A DNA stretch of 26,096 nucleotides from CAKSQF01 sp964582375 (GCA_964582375.1 CAZORL010000020.1:1-26096), one strand, 5' to 3'. Counted from the first letter of the stretch, positions 1 through 7,591 are shown. Notes: generated by a model not told the origin, from the letters alone. Numbers and translations: made by a program.

Positions 1-977
1 TCCCACTCGATAGTACCGATGGGCTTCGGGGTGAGGTCGTACAAGACTCTGTTGATGCCCTCGACTTCATGTGTGATTCTGTCTGTGATGTGGTGGAGCA
101 GGGGGTAGGGAATCTCCTCGATGGTTGCGCTCATGGCATCGGTGGTATTGACGGCGCGAATGATTGCGGGCCATCCTTCGTATCTCTTCGCATCTTTTAC
201 GCCGACACTTTTAACGTCGGGAACTGCGATAAAATACTGCCAAACCTTTCCTGCAAGTCCGTTTTTATCAAATTCTTCGCGCAGGATCGCATCAGCTTCG
301 CGAAGAGCATGAAGTCTGTCGCGTGTTATCGCGCCAAGGCAACGGACGCCGAGTCCGGGACCGGGGAAGGGCTGACGGTAGACCATCTCATCCGGAAGTC
401 CAAGGGCAGATCCGACGGCACGAACTTCATCCTTAAACAGAAGCGCGAGCGGCTCGCAGAGCTCAAGCTTCATCTCTGCGGGAAGACCACCAACATTATG
501 ATGCGCTTTTACGCCGTTGCTCTCGAGAATATCGGGATATATCGTTCCCTGGGCCAGGAACGAAATGCCGTCAAGCTTGCGTGCCTCTTCGTTGAAGACC
601 TCAATGAACTCGGCACCGATGATCTTTCTCTTTTTCTCGGGGTCGCTAACGCCTGCAAGTTTATCAAGGAATCGATCGGTCGCGTCGATATAGATGAGAT
701 TTGCGCCCAACTGTCTGTCAAAAACCTCGATAACCTTTTCGCTTTCGCCTTTTCTCATAAGACCGTGATTTACATGAACGCATACGAGCTGTTTTCCTAC
801 AGCTTTTATGAGGAGTGCGGCGACTACCGACGAGTCAACACCGCCTGAGAGCGCAAGGAGGACTTTTTTATCTCCGACCTGCTCGCGTATTTCTTTTACC
901 TTGGCGTCGATGAACTCGTCAGCGAGTGCCTTTGTTGTAATTCTTTCCATGTTTTCGGGACGAATAATGGTTTGCAT
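1..977 (-). CDS. guaA: GMP synthetase, ATP-pyrophosphatase/dimerization subunit (3' end cut by window)
   Basis: This enzyme adenylates XMP and aminates it to GMP, the last step of guanine nucleotide synthesis. The PP-loop SGGVDSS lies near residue 45. It is followed by GMP synthetase signatures: KRKIIG, QGTIYPD, HHNVGGLP, FKDEVR and PFPGPGLG. The sequence reaches TIEW at base 1, so only the last one or two codons are missing. Known bacterial GuaA normally carries a class I glutamine amidotransferase domain of about 200 residues in front of the PP-loop. Here the ATG is at 977, only about 27 residues before the core of this domain, and the next gene ends at 1021, so that domain is absent. The start is supported by an AAAGGA site upstream. 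No convincing promoter is visible in the 43-base gap; it may be read from the GH43 gene or a weak promoter inside it. The family call is secure; the split organisation is read directly from the sequence. Confidence 0.93.
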   Translation of the reverse strand, partial: MQTIIRPENMERITTKALADEFIDAKVKEIREQVGDKKVLLALSGGVDSSVVAALLIKAVGKQLVCVHVNHGLMRKGESEKVIEVFDRQLGANLIYIDATDRFLDKLAGVSDPEKKRKIIGAEFIEVFNEEARKLDGISFLAQGTIYPDILESNGVKAHHNVGGLPAEMKLELCEPLALLFKDEVRAVGSALGLPDEMVYRQPFPGPGLGVRCLGAITRDRLHALREADAILREEFDKNGLAGKVWQYFIAVPDVKSVGVKDAKRYEGWPAIIRAVNTTDAMSATIEEIPYPLLHHITDRITHEVEGINRVLYDLTPKPIGTIEW

Positions 978-1020
978 AATATTAAATTCCTTTCAGAATA
1001 GATTAGATTAACCAAATTAA

Positions 1021-1926
1021 TTACACAAGTTCAAGCTTGCCGTCACATGCCTTGATCTCGGCAACATATGCTCGTCTTGTGTCCTTGTCGGGGACGAGAT
1101 CTCCCAGTGCGCGTGCGTGATAGAACATATAATACTTGCCGTTTTCGTAAAGAACACTGTTATGTCCGGTGCCCTCTTCAAGACCTCCCTTACGTTTGAA
1201 TGGGTGGTAGGTGTCGGCATCGGGATACTTGGCAAAGTCTAGCTTTGTCAGATCGTCGGTGTCGCCATTTGCAACGGCATATCCGATAAAGTAGTTCTCG
1301 TTCTGATAGCAATTACCGGAGTACATGAGATAATGATAGTCGCCATCTCTGAAATAGAATCCGCCCTCGATGGTATGCCAATGCTGTCCCTTGAAGAATC
1401 TGTCTTTCATAAAGATCTCTTCGTCAAGAGTTGCACGCACGACGACACGCGGCGAGTTGGCAGCTTGTGTCGGCGATATCAATCTGTCAACGACAATAAG
1501 CGTTCCGGCACGCTCTGCCTGGTAATCGTTTACGCTGTAGAAAATGAAAAGTCCGTCGCTGTTTTTTACAACATGAGGATCAATGGAAAAGGGAACTGCA
1601 AGGTTACAAACATACGCAAACTCGCCGTCGGGTCTGTCGCAAACGGCAACGCGGAGCTGCTGTTTGTGAACATCTTCCTCGTCAACATGCATCGAAGAAT
1701 AGTACATATAGAAGCTGTCGCCGATCTTTATTACGGCAGGTGCCCAATACTCTTTTTCTCGGTCACTTTTCCTGCATATGCCGGCATATTTCCAGTCGAT
1801 CATGTTATCGCTTGTGTAGAGCTGAACACCGTCGCATCCCGTGGCATACATGTAGTATTTGCCGTTGTCAGAGATCACATAAGGATCGGGCTGAGCGTAA
1901 TCTTTTTTGTCGATATTAAGTTTCAT
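1021..1926 (-). CDS. Glycoside hydrolase, family 43-like (arabinofuranosidase/xylosidase type)
   Basis: A 301-residue protein with the five-bladed propeller character of GH43. Candidate catalytic residues are Asp14 in QPDPYV (general base), Asp116 in SIDPHVV (pKa modulator) and Glu187 in TIEGGFYF (general acid). Repeated blade motifs such as GKYYMYAT, SFYMYYSS and GKYYMFYHA support the fold. Family members remove arabinose or xylose from hemicellulose fragments. There is no signal peptide, so it should act in the cytoplasm on imported oligosaccharides. The ATG at 1926 is preferred over a start 69 bases upstream because AAGGAGAT sits about 7 bases before it, and the longer start would lie at the promoter. 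It is transcribed from the promoter at 1967-1995, towards guaA. Exact substrate cannot be read from the sequence. Confidence 0.85.
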   Translation of the reverse strand: MKLNIDKKDYAQPDPYVISDNGKYYMYATGCDGVQLYTSDNMIDWKYAGICRKSDREKEYWAPAVIKIGDSFYMYYSSMHVDEEDVHKQQLRVAVCDRPDGEFAYVCNLAVPFSIDPHVVKNSDGLFIFYSVNDYQAERAGTLIVVDRLISPTQAANSPRVVVRATLDEEIFMKDRFFKGQHWHTIEGGFYFRDGDYHYLMYSGNCYQNENYFIGYAVANGDTDDLTKLDFAKYPDADTYHPFKRKGGLEEGTGHNSVLYENGKYYMFYHARALGDLVPDKDTRRAYVAEIKACDGKLELV

Positions 1927-1966
1927 CTTTAATCTCCTTAAGGTCTTGCTGTTTCTGACCTGACAC

Positions 1967-1995
1967 ATTATAGCATATTTTGCGATTTTTTTCAA
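1967..1995 (-). promoter_or_regulatory. Sigma-A-type promoter of the GH43 gene
   Basis: On the minus strand TTGAAA (1995-1990) and TATAAT (1972-1967) are separated by exactly 17 bases. The predicted transcript starts near 1960, giving a leader of about 35 bases before the ATG at 1926. Confidence 0.8.
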
Positions 1996-2017
1996 TAGGA
2001 AATCAACTTATTTTGCA

Positions 2018-2046
2018 GAATACTCGAATTTTTTACGGCATAATAT
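2018..2046 (+). promoter_or_regulatory. Candidate sigma-E (mother-cell sporulation) promoter of yunB
   Basis: GAATACT (2018-2024) and CATAATAT (2039-2046) are 14 bases apart. Bacillus sigma-E promoters have a -35 close to KMATATT and a -10 close to CATACAMT with about 14 bases between. The match is 6 of 7 and 6 of 8. No good sigma-A pair precedes yunB. The gene is known as a sigma-E target in Bacillus subtilis, which makes the match more credible. Confidence 0.55.
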
Positions 2047-2079
2047 GAAAATAAAAGACTGCAAAAGGGGTATGATCGA

Positions 2080-2754
2080 TTGAAAAGGGTGAATAAGGCT
2101 CGATTTACAAGATCACTGACAGCAATTATGAAAAGATCTGTCGTTCATCTTGCCCCGATCGCACTTGCCGTACTGCTGATCTTTGTATGGTGCGGCGTCA
2201 TTTACAAAAGATCTGCCGAAACAGCTGCGAAAGCAGCGGTGATTACAGCTCGCGGAGAGATAATAGGTATTATCAGATCTATCGCATCCGAAGAAATTGC
2301 AAAGGCAGATCTTGCCGAAACAAGCCGCATAAGTTATGCGTCTGACGGAACTATAGCCGCAATTGCTGCTGATACATCGTTGATCAATTCGACAGCGAAT
2401 GATGTTTTGCGCGCCGTAAAACGGAGATGCGACAGAATCGACTTTTTGTATGTAGAGATACCGATCGGAACCCTTGTCGGCGGAGATTATATGTCCGGAC
2501 GCGGTGTCAAACTGAAATTCAGAGGGGAACCGTATTTTTCGTTTTCGACCGATATTGACAGCAAACTGTCCGAGGCAGGGATAGATCAGATACTTCATGA
2601 AATAACCATTACCGTTAACGCAGACGTGATACTGATCTGTATGGGAAGAAGTGAAAGCTTCAACGTATCGGCGGATTTTCCAATCGTCGAAGAGGTTATC
2701 AAAGGCAGGCTGTCGTATGGTGGTGTGATCGTCGGCAGAGAGGGGGTCAGGTAA
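2080..2754 (+). CDS. yunB: Sporulation protein YunB
   Basis: A 224-residue protein with one N-terminal membrane segment (about residues 21-42, rich in Leu, Ile and Val) and an extracytoplasmic domain. The features IPIGTL, a long hydrophilic core and the late ITITVNADVILI-type strand match the YunB sporulation family. In Bacillus it is a mother-cell protein needed for efficient sporulation; its biochemical role is not known. The TTG at 2080 is chosen because AAAAGGGG lies about 9 bases upstream; the next in-frame ATG (2128) would cut the basic N-terminus. It sits alone on the plus strand inside a minus-strand sugar locus and its TAA overlaps the stop of the opposing SDR gene by 8 bases. Confidence 0.85.
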   Translation: MKRVNKARFTRSLTAIMKRSVVHLAPIALAVLLIFVWCGVIYKRSAETAAKAAVITARGEIIGIIRSIASEEIAKADLAETSRISYASDGTIAAIAADTSLINSTANDVLRAVKRRCDRIDFLYVEIPIGTLVGGDYMSGRGVKLKFRGEPYFSFSTDIDSKLSEAGIDQILHEITITVNADVILICMGRSESFNVSADFPIVEEVIKGRLSYGGVIVGREGVR

Positions 2755-3490
2755 TCGCAAAACCGCCGTTTACTCCGATCACTTCTCCCGTAATAAATGA
2801 TGCTGAGGTTGATGCAAGCCAATATACGCACTCAGCAACATCAGATACCTCGCCGTTTCTTCCGAGCGGTGTATCGGATGCAAGACCGGAGAGCGTTTCT
2901 TCGCCGAGAGAGCGTGTCATATCGGTGATGATCACACCGGGACTGACGCAATTGACTCTGATCCCCGACGGTCCGACCTCTTTGGCAAGTGCCTTTGTCA
3001 TGCCGATCAATGCCGCCTTGGATGCCGAGTAAATTACCTCACATGCTGAGCCGACCTGCCCCCACATTGACGAGATGAATATCACAGATCCCGATTTGTT
3101 CGAGATCATGTCGGGGAGAACTTCTTTTGTAAGCAGATATGCCGATCGAACATTGCTGTCCATTACGCGGTCGTATTCGTTCTCGCTTGTCAGCTGAAAA
3201 AGTTCCCATGATGCAACTCCCGCGCAGTTTACGAGAATGCTCGGGACACCGACTTCGCTCTTGAATGTTTGGTACGCAGATTCAACATCAGCTCTGTTTC
3301 TGAGATCGGCACTGAAAACAGCCGGACATCCGCCCGCCTCTTTGATAAGGCGGGCTGTTTCATTTCCTGCCGATATGTCGCGGCATCCGATACCGATGGT
3401 GTAACCATCACGAGCATAACGAAGTGCGACAGCTCTGCCTATACCTCGTGATGCTCCCGATATTAATACGATTCTTTTATTATCAGACAT
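2747..3490 (-). CDS. Short-chain dehydrogenase/reductase (SDR, FabG-like)
   Basis: A 247-residue classical SDR. The nucleotide-binding motif GASRGIG is at residues 12-18, NCAG at 88-91, the catalytic Ser at about 140-141 in ISSMWG, and the YSASK motif gives Tyr154 and Lys158. The C-terminus ends GVNGGFAIT, the usual SDR close. FabG acts on 3-oxoacyl-ACP, but many close relatives oxidise sugars or polyols. The gene is last in an operon with a GH39-like glycosidase and a Gfo/Idh/MocA enzyme, so a sugar substrate is more likely here; that is inference. The ATG at 3490 has GAAAGGA about 12 bases upstream. A TTG at 3502 directly abuts that site and is less likely. It begins 20 bases after the GH39 stop. 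Confidence 0.88.
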   Translation of the reverse strand: MSDNKRIVLISGASRGIGRAVALRYARDGYTIGIGCRDISAGNETARLIKEAGGCPAVFSADLRNRADVESAYQTFKSEVGVPSILVNCAGVASWELFQLTSENEYDRVMDSNVRSAYLLTKEVLPDMISNKSGSVIFISSMWGQVGSACEVIYSASKAALIGMTKALAKEVGPSGIRVNCVSPGVIITDMTRSLGEETLSGLASDTPLGRNGEVSDVAECVYWLASTSASFITGEVIGVNGGFAIT

Positions 3491-3510
3491 TTGAGGAGAC
3501 AATCCTTTCG

Positions 3511-4833
3511 TTATTTTTTGTTTTGCAGATATGCGATGGCACGCGCTTTAAGGATAAACCCGTTTTCACACATTTCGACCGTGTGCGGTATATCGCCGTC
3601 CGCCAATGTCAGCTCGTAATCATTGTCTGTCATAAGAACGATCTCTATATCGTCATCGGTGCTGTTTGAAAGAGTTACTCCGTACAAGCCGTCATTTGAT
3701 GCCGAAAGTACACAAAGTCCGTCGCATCCGTCGGGACTTTCGAGCACGCATTTCGTTTCATTGCCGAGTTTGTACAACCTTCCGAAGAACAAGAAAGCAT
3801 AATATGCGGGAAATGGTCGATGGGTTACCGGATCAAACAATCCGCAATAAGCGGTGAGTATCCAAGAATCATAATACATGAGCATATCCGTCGGGGTTTT
3901 TTGCATTCTTATCATCATCGTCAATATGTTGGACGCATCGCAGAGCTTGCCCCGTTCGTTAATTCCCGGGTTCCACTCGTTAAGAAATACTTCTGTTGAT
4001 GTATATCCGAAATTGTCAAGCGTTTGTCTGACATATGATGCGTACCCGACATTATCCGTAACCCCCGCATAACTGTGCCAAGAGAAAAAATCAAGCCCGA
4101 TATTGTGCTTTTGAATATATAAAAGAAAATCAAGGAAGAACTCGACAAAATATTCGGTTCTCGGACTTGAATTTGCAACATGAGAAAGATCAGACGACGA
4201 AAGAGCGTAGAATCCGCAGGATGCATATCCGCCGATCTTGAGATTTGGAAATCGTGATTTCAAATGACTGTAGGTGACGGCGTACAGTTCGAAAAATTGC
4301 TCTTTCGTGCCTTTCCACATAGGATTGTTGCAGATCTCCGGTTCGTTATCCGGCTCGTTCCAGATCTCAAAATATTCAAGCCCCATACGATATCCGTCTG
4401 CCCAGCCTTCGTTGTAGTGCATAATGATATGCTCGCAGATACGTGCCCATTTTGAGGGGTCTTTCGGTGGATATATGTTGTACGCTTTGATTCGATGATA
4501 GTTTTCGATCGTCGAGCCGAGTCTGTAGAATGGCTTTACTCCAAAGCGTATAAGCTCACAAAAAAGTCTGTCGGTAAATGCGAAATCGTAGGACGCAGGA
4601 TCGGTTTCATCCGCATCAAAGTTCGGGAATATATTTGCAATATCGACATAGCGTGCGCCGCCGTATCTTCCGCCCGTGTCATGCATACGGGCATAAGGAA
4701 TCGCCGCTTCGCTCAGATACTTGTAAAGTCCGAAATAATCGTCCGGAACGGTCGGTGCGTTGTTGATGGCATGCATCGGTTTGACCTTACCGATGATCTC
4801 CGAAAAAACGGGTTTTAATATAACTTTTTTCAT
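3511..4833 (-). CDS. Glycoside hydrolase, family 39-like (beta-xylosidase type)
   Basis: A 440-residue clan GH-A glycosidase. The acid/base Glu160 lies in EIWNEPD and the nucleophile Glu286 in FLNEWN, the arrangement seen in GH39 beta-xylosidases and alpha-iduronidases. Conserved aromatic and His positions (YARMHD near residue 50, FFSWHSY near 250) agree. A small beta-sandwich-like C-terminal part follows from about residue 360. There is no signal peptide, so a cytoplasmic enzyme hydrolysing imported glycosides is expected. The start has a near-perfect AAAGGAGG, located within the last codons of the preceding Gfo/Idh/MocA gene 6 bases away, so translation is probably coupled. Substrate is not determined; a related GH-A family is possible. 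Confidence 0.83.
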   Translation of the reverse strand: MKKVILKPVFSEIIGKVKPMHAINNAPTVPDDYFGLYKYLSEAAIPYARMHDTGGRYGGARYVDIANIFPNFDADETDPASYDFAFTDRLFCELIRFGVKPFYRLGSTIENYHRIKAYNIYPPKDPSKWARICEHIIMHYNEGWADGYRMGLEYFEIWNEPDNEPEICNNPMWKGTKEQFFELYAVTYSHLKSRFPNLKIGGYASCGFYALSSSDLSHVANSSPRTEYFVEFFLDFLLYIQKHNIGLDFFSWHSYAGVTDNVGYASYVRQTLDNFGYTSTEVFLNEWNPGINERGKLCDASNILTMMIRMQKTPTDMLMYYDSWILTAYCGLFDPVTHRPFPAYYAFLFFGRLYKLGNETKCVLESPDGCDGLCVLSASNDGLYGVTLSNSTDDDIEIVLMTDNDYELTLADGDIPHTVEMCENGFILKARAIAYLQNKK

Positions 4834-4839
4834 GACCGA

Positions 4840-6036
4840 TCAACCTCCTTTCGGGGACGGTTCATACGGCTGACTGCTCGGGGGAACGCACTGATTTTTC
4901 GCACCCGGAAAGGGGGAGGCGTCGTCATTTTCGTATTTGATGCGATCTGCCTCGCTGTGAAAATCGGGGATGATCATCTCTTTGCCGTGGTCGAGTGTAC
5001 TTCTCCATGCGAGTATACCGATCGCTGACATTGTTGCGGCACGATAAACATCAAAGAAAGGCTCGCTTTTTCCTTCAATATAATCAAGATAGTTGTATAT
5101 TACCCAGAAATCGCCGCCGTTGTGTCCGGCTTTCTCGGCAAGACTGCCACAGGTCTCCCATTCGGGCTTGTATGTTTTCGTCTCGGTCTCGCCTTCGGGG
5201 ACGCACCAATAATTGTATCCGACACGCACACTTGTTTCATCACCGCGAACGGTTTCCGCACCGCCTTTTGTTCCCGATATACGATACCAATTACCGTGGG
5301 GTGCGGTCATACCAGTACCCGTAAAACGGAAAAGCGCGCCCGACTCGGTCTGCCCAAGCATGATTGATATCGCATCCGCACAGTGACGACCGCTGCCCTC
5401 GATGAGTTCGGGCGCAAAAACGGTCTTCGACATTACGGTCTTCGGCGTTTCACCTGTTATATACATGAGCGGACCGAGAGCGTGTGTCAAATAATATGTT
5501 TTCGGAAGCCATGATCTCCAATGCTCGGGGAATGCCGAGCAGTAGATCAACTCGTCTGTGGACATCGGATGTATGTATTCGCCCTCTGCATAGAGAACGC
5601 GACCAAGATTTCCGCTCTCGTAGATCTTTTTGATCTCCTGATTTGCACAAAAGAACGGATAATTCTCGGCAAGCATGTATTTGCCGCCCGTGCGCTCAAC
5701 TGCGCGTACAAGCTCCACAGCCTCAGCCATTGTTGATGCGGCTGTCGTCTCACACAAAACAGCCACTCCGTTTTCAAGTGCTTTTATCGCATACGGAACG
5801 TGTTCATGGAAGAAGTTGCAAAGTATCACTCCGTCAAGTCCGCATCTTATAAATTCATCAAAATCGGTAAATGCTTTTGTGCTCTCGGGGCAAAGCTCGC
5901 TCTTGACCTTTTCAAGTCTGCTCTCTCGTCTCTCGCATATTGCGCTTATCTCGGCCCTGCCATTGAGAAGGGAAAGGATCTTAATAAAATCCTGCCCTCT
6001 GCTGCATCCGAAAATTCCGATCTTAATTTTGCCCAT
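4840..6036 (-). CDS. Gfo/Idh/MocA-family oxidoreductase
   Basis: A 398-residue protein with an N-terminal Rossmann fold (KIGIFGCSRG at residues 5-14) and the LENGVAVLCE helix-strand typical of the family, followed by the C-terminal alpha/beta substrate domain. Family members oxidise or reduce sugars, inositols and sugar acids with NAD(P). The usual EKP motif reads ETT (Glu96-Thr97-Thr98), so the conserved Lys is missing. The C-terminal 30 residues are Pro-rich and end KGG because they encode the ribosome site for the next gene. It is first in the operon with GH39 and SDR, from the promoter at 6082-6110, and starts at ATG 6036 behind GAGGA. Its leader carries a tandem GATCGAAA repeat (about 6054-6069). 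Reaction and substrate are unknown. Confidence 0.87.
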   Translation of the reverse strand: MGKIKIGIFGCSRGQDFIKILSLLNGRAEISAICERRESRLEKVKSELCPESTKAFTDFDEFIRCGLDGVILCNFFHEHVPYAIKALENGVAVLCETTAASTMAEAVELVRAVERTGGKYMLAENYPFFCANQEIKKIYESGNLGRVLYAEGEYIHPMSTDELIYCSAFPEHWRSWLPKTYYLTHALGPLMYITGETPKTVMSKTVFAPELIEGSGRHCADAISIMLGQTESGALFRFTGTGMTAPHGNWYRISGTKGGAETVRGDETSVRVGYNYWCVPEGETETKTYKPEWETCGSLAEKAGHNGGDFWVIYNYLDYIEGKSEPFFDVYRAATMSAIGILAWRSTLDHGKEMIIPDFHSEADRIKYENDDASPFPGAKNQCVPPSSQPYEPSPKGG

Positions 6037-6081
6037 CGATCCGTCCTCGCTTGATTTCGATCTTTCGATCTATTTAGTTGA

Positions 6082-6110
6082 AGTTTATCACATCTTTGAC
6101 TGTTTGTCAA
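6082..6110 (-). promoter_or_regulatory. Sigma-A promoter of the Gfo-GH39-SDR operon
   Basis: On the minus strand a consensus TTGACA (6110-6105) and TAAACT (6087-6082) are 17 bases apart. The start would be near 6075, about 40 bases before the ATG at 6036. It diverges from the plus-strand promoter at 6149-6177. Confidence 0.75.
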
Positions 6111-6148
6111 GTATTTTCGCTAAATTGCTTAAAATTTGTTTTTAGCTA

Positions 6149-6177
6149 TTGAAAAATCGATGAAATTATGCTATAAT
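6149..6177 (+). promoter_or_regulatory. Sigma-A promoter of the DUF1292-HAD-AI-2E-uvrB-murI-uvrA run
   Basis: TTGAAA (6149-6154) and consensus TATAAT (6172-6177) with exactly 17 bases between. The start would be near 6184. It is the only convincing promoter before the genes at 6250-14589. No GAAC-N4-GTTC-like LexA box is seen around it. Confidence 0.82.
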
Positions 6178-6195
6178 AAAATGATAGGAGATAAT

Positions 6196-6210
6196 ACACA
6201 AAACTTGTGT
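6196..6210 (+). repeat. Small perfect inverted repeat in the 5' leader
   Basis: ACACAA and TTGTGT flank a 3-base centre about 12 bases downstream of the predicted transcript start. It could be a repressor site or a weak leader hairpin. It is short enough to be chance. Confidence 0.35.
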
Positions 6211-6249
6211 CAATCTGCTGATTTATAATGTTTTAAGAGGAAGGTCAGA

Positions 6250-6732
6250 ATGATGAAAACCGATCTTAATGAGATTTTGGCAAGGCTTGAAGATCCGAGT
6301 GACGATTTACCGATAGAGATAGTTAACAGCAAGGGCGAGAGTGCAAGATTTGCGCAGATCGCTCTTATTCCGATGAGTGTCGATCCATCCGATGAGACCG
6401 AGGACGATATTATCTGTCATTATTTTGCGTTCGTTCAACCGATCAACGAGAGCGACGAACCGATGGGAGAGAATCTGATATTTGATCTTTCAAAGCATGA
6501 CAACGGCGAGCTGTCCATCGATGTCGTTACCGATCAGTATTTGATCACCGATCTTTTCACCGAATTTCGAAAGCTCCGTCGCGCAAAAAGCGTTGAGGAC
6601 GAGCCCGAGGTCGATGGGTTTGATGCGGAGTCGGAGATCGTTGAAGAGGAAGAGACAGATGTAAGCAATGAAATCGAAGTTAAAGAGGAAAAGAAGGGCT
6701 TCTTCGGAAGGCTTTTCGGAAAAAGGAGATAA
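6250..6732 (+). CDS. Acidic DUF1292-like protein with basic aromatic tail
   Basis: A 160-residue protein of unknown function. Residues about 20-110 have the pattern of the DUF1292/YrzB family: a strand-rich start (IEIVNSKGE), a central YFAFVQPI strand, then ENLIFDLSKHDNGELSI and a closing helix DLFTEFRKLRR. This assignment is by pattern only. Residues about 113-148 are very acidic (runs of Glu and Asp) and probably disordered. The last 13 residues, KKGFFGRLFGKRR, form a short basic amphipathic segment that could bind membrane or a partner. AAGAGGAAGG lies just upstream; ATG at 6253 is an equal alternative start. It is the first gene of the run and lies 5 bases from the HAD gene. Confidence 0.7.
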   Translation: MMKTDLNEILARLEDPSDDLPIEIVNSKGESARFAQIALIPMSVDPSDETEDDIICHYFAFVQPINESDEPMGENLIFDLSKHDNGELSIDVVTDQYLITDLFTEFRKLRRAKSVEDEPEVDGFDAESEIVEEEETDVSNEIEVKEEKKGFFGRLFGKRR

Positions 6733-6737
6733 GCAGA

Positions 6738-7559
6738 GTGACCGATTTTTTCACCGAGGTCGAGAAAGATCATAATATTAAGTGTGTAATGCTCGATCTG
6801 GATGGTACGATATACCTTGGCAACAGCGTTTTTGATTTCACCGTGGATTTTCTAAAGAGGCTTGATCGTATCGGTATACGCCGACTCTTTTTAACAAACA
6901 ATTCGTCGATAACCGTTGACGATTATCTAAAAAAATTCGCAAGACTCGGCATTCCCGCAGGGCGTGACAATATTTTGACATCCGCACAATCAGCGGCATA
7001 TTACATCAATCACGGAGAATTTGCCGATAAGAGAGTGTTTGCCTTGGCAACAGACAAAATAAAAGCGGAAATGAAGGATAACGGAGTCAACATATGCGAG
7101 GACGCTCCCGAAGTCCTCCTTGCAACATTTGATACATCGCTGACATTTGACTCACTCACGAAGTTCACAAATTATGTTGCCGACGGTTTTCCATACATTG
7201 TGACACACCCTGATGTTATATGTCCAAAGGAGGAGGGTTTTTTCCCCGATCTCGGCAGCTTCATCGAGCTTATTCACTCATGCACCGGGAGATATCCTGA
7301 CAAGATCTGCGGTAAACCTTCGGAACAGATGCTCGCATTTGCCGAATACTCAACCGGTATTGATCGAAAAAATCTGCTCATGGTCGGTGACAGACTTTCG
7401 ACCGACATAGCGATCGGAAAATACGGCATTCGCACGGCTCTCGTTTTGAGCGGTGTATCGACAGTTTCTGACATCGACAACGCAGAAGTCAAACCGACTT
7501 ACGTTTTTGACAGCATAAAAGAGCTTGGTGAGTCGATCGAGCAGGCTCTTTGTAAATAA
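6738..7559 (+). CDS. HAD-superfamily phosphatase, subfamily IIA (NagD/PGP-like)
   Basis: A 273-residue HAD hydrolase. Motif I DLDGTIYLG gives nucleophile Asp20 and acid/base Asp22; motif II is TNNSS near residue 55; the motif III Lys is in CGKPS; motif IV is MVGDRLSTDI. The order with a long cap between motifs II and III is that of subfamily IIA, which dephosphorylates small metabolites such as phosphoglycolate, glycerol phosphate or nucleotides. Substrate cannot be predicted. Translation starts at GTG 6738, with AAAGGAGA about 9 bases upstream overlapping the end of the previous gene, so the two are likely coupled. Confidence 0.9.
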   Translation: MTDFFTEVEKDHNIKCVMLDLDGTIYLGNSVFDFTVDFLKRLDRIGIRRLFLTNNSSITVDDYLKKFARLGIPAGRDNILTSAQSAAYYINHGEFADKRVFALATDKIKAEMKDNGVNICEDAPEVLLATFDTSLTFDSLTKFTNYVADGFPYIVTHPDVICPKEEGFFPDLGSFIELIHSCTGRYPDKICGKPSEQMLAFAEYSTGIDRKNLLMVGDRLSTDIAIGKYGIRTALVLSGVSTVSDIDNAEVKPTYVFDSIKELGESIEQALCK

Positions 7560-7591
7560 TTTATATTTGTCTAAAGCAGAGGATCATAACC

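Noticed and set aside
69..848. A 259-codon open frame on the plus strand
   Set aside because: It lies fully antisense to the GMP synthetase, whose conserved motifs are unambiguous; the plus-strand translation has no recognisable domain and is a codon-bias shadow.
1000..1034. Possible guaA promoter (TTGAAC with 17 bases to TTAATC, or TTGTGT with 17 to TAATCT)
   Set aside because: Both -10 boxes are poor and lie in a naturally AT-rich gap; not enough to call.
1333..1932. A 199-codon plus-strand open frame
   Set aside because: Antisense to the GH43 gene, without a ribosome site and without family features.
2113..2760. A 215-codon minus-strand open frame
   Set aside because: Antisense to yunB; its Cys- and Tyr-rich translation looks random.
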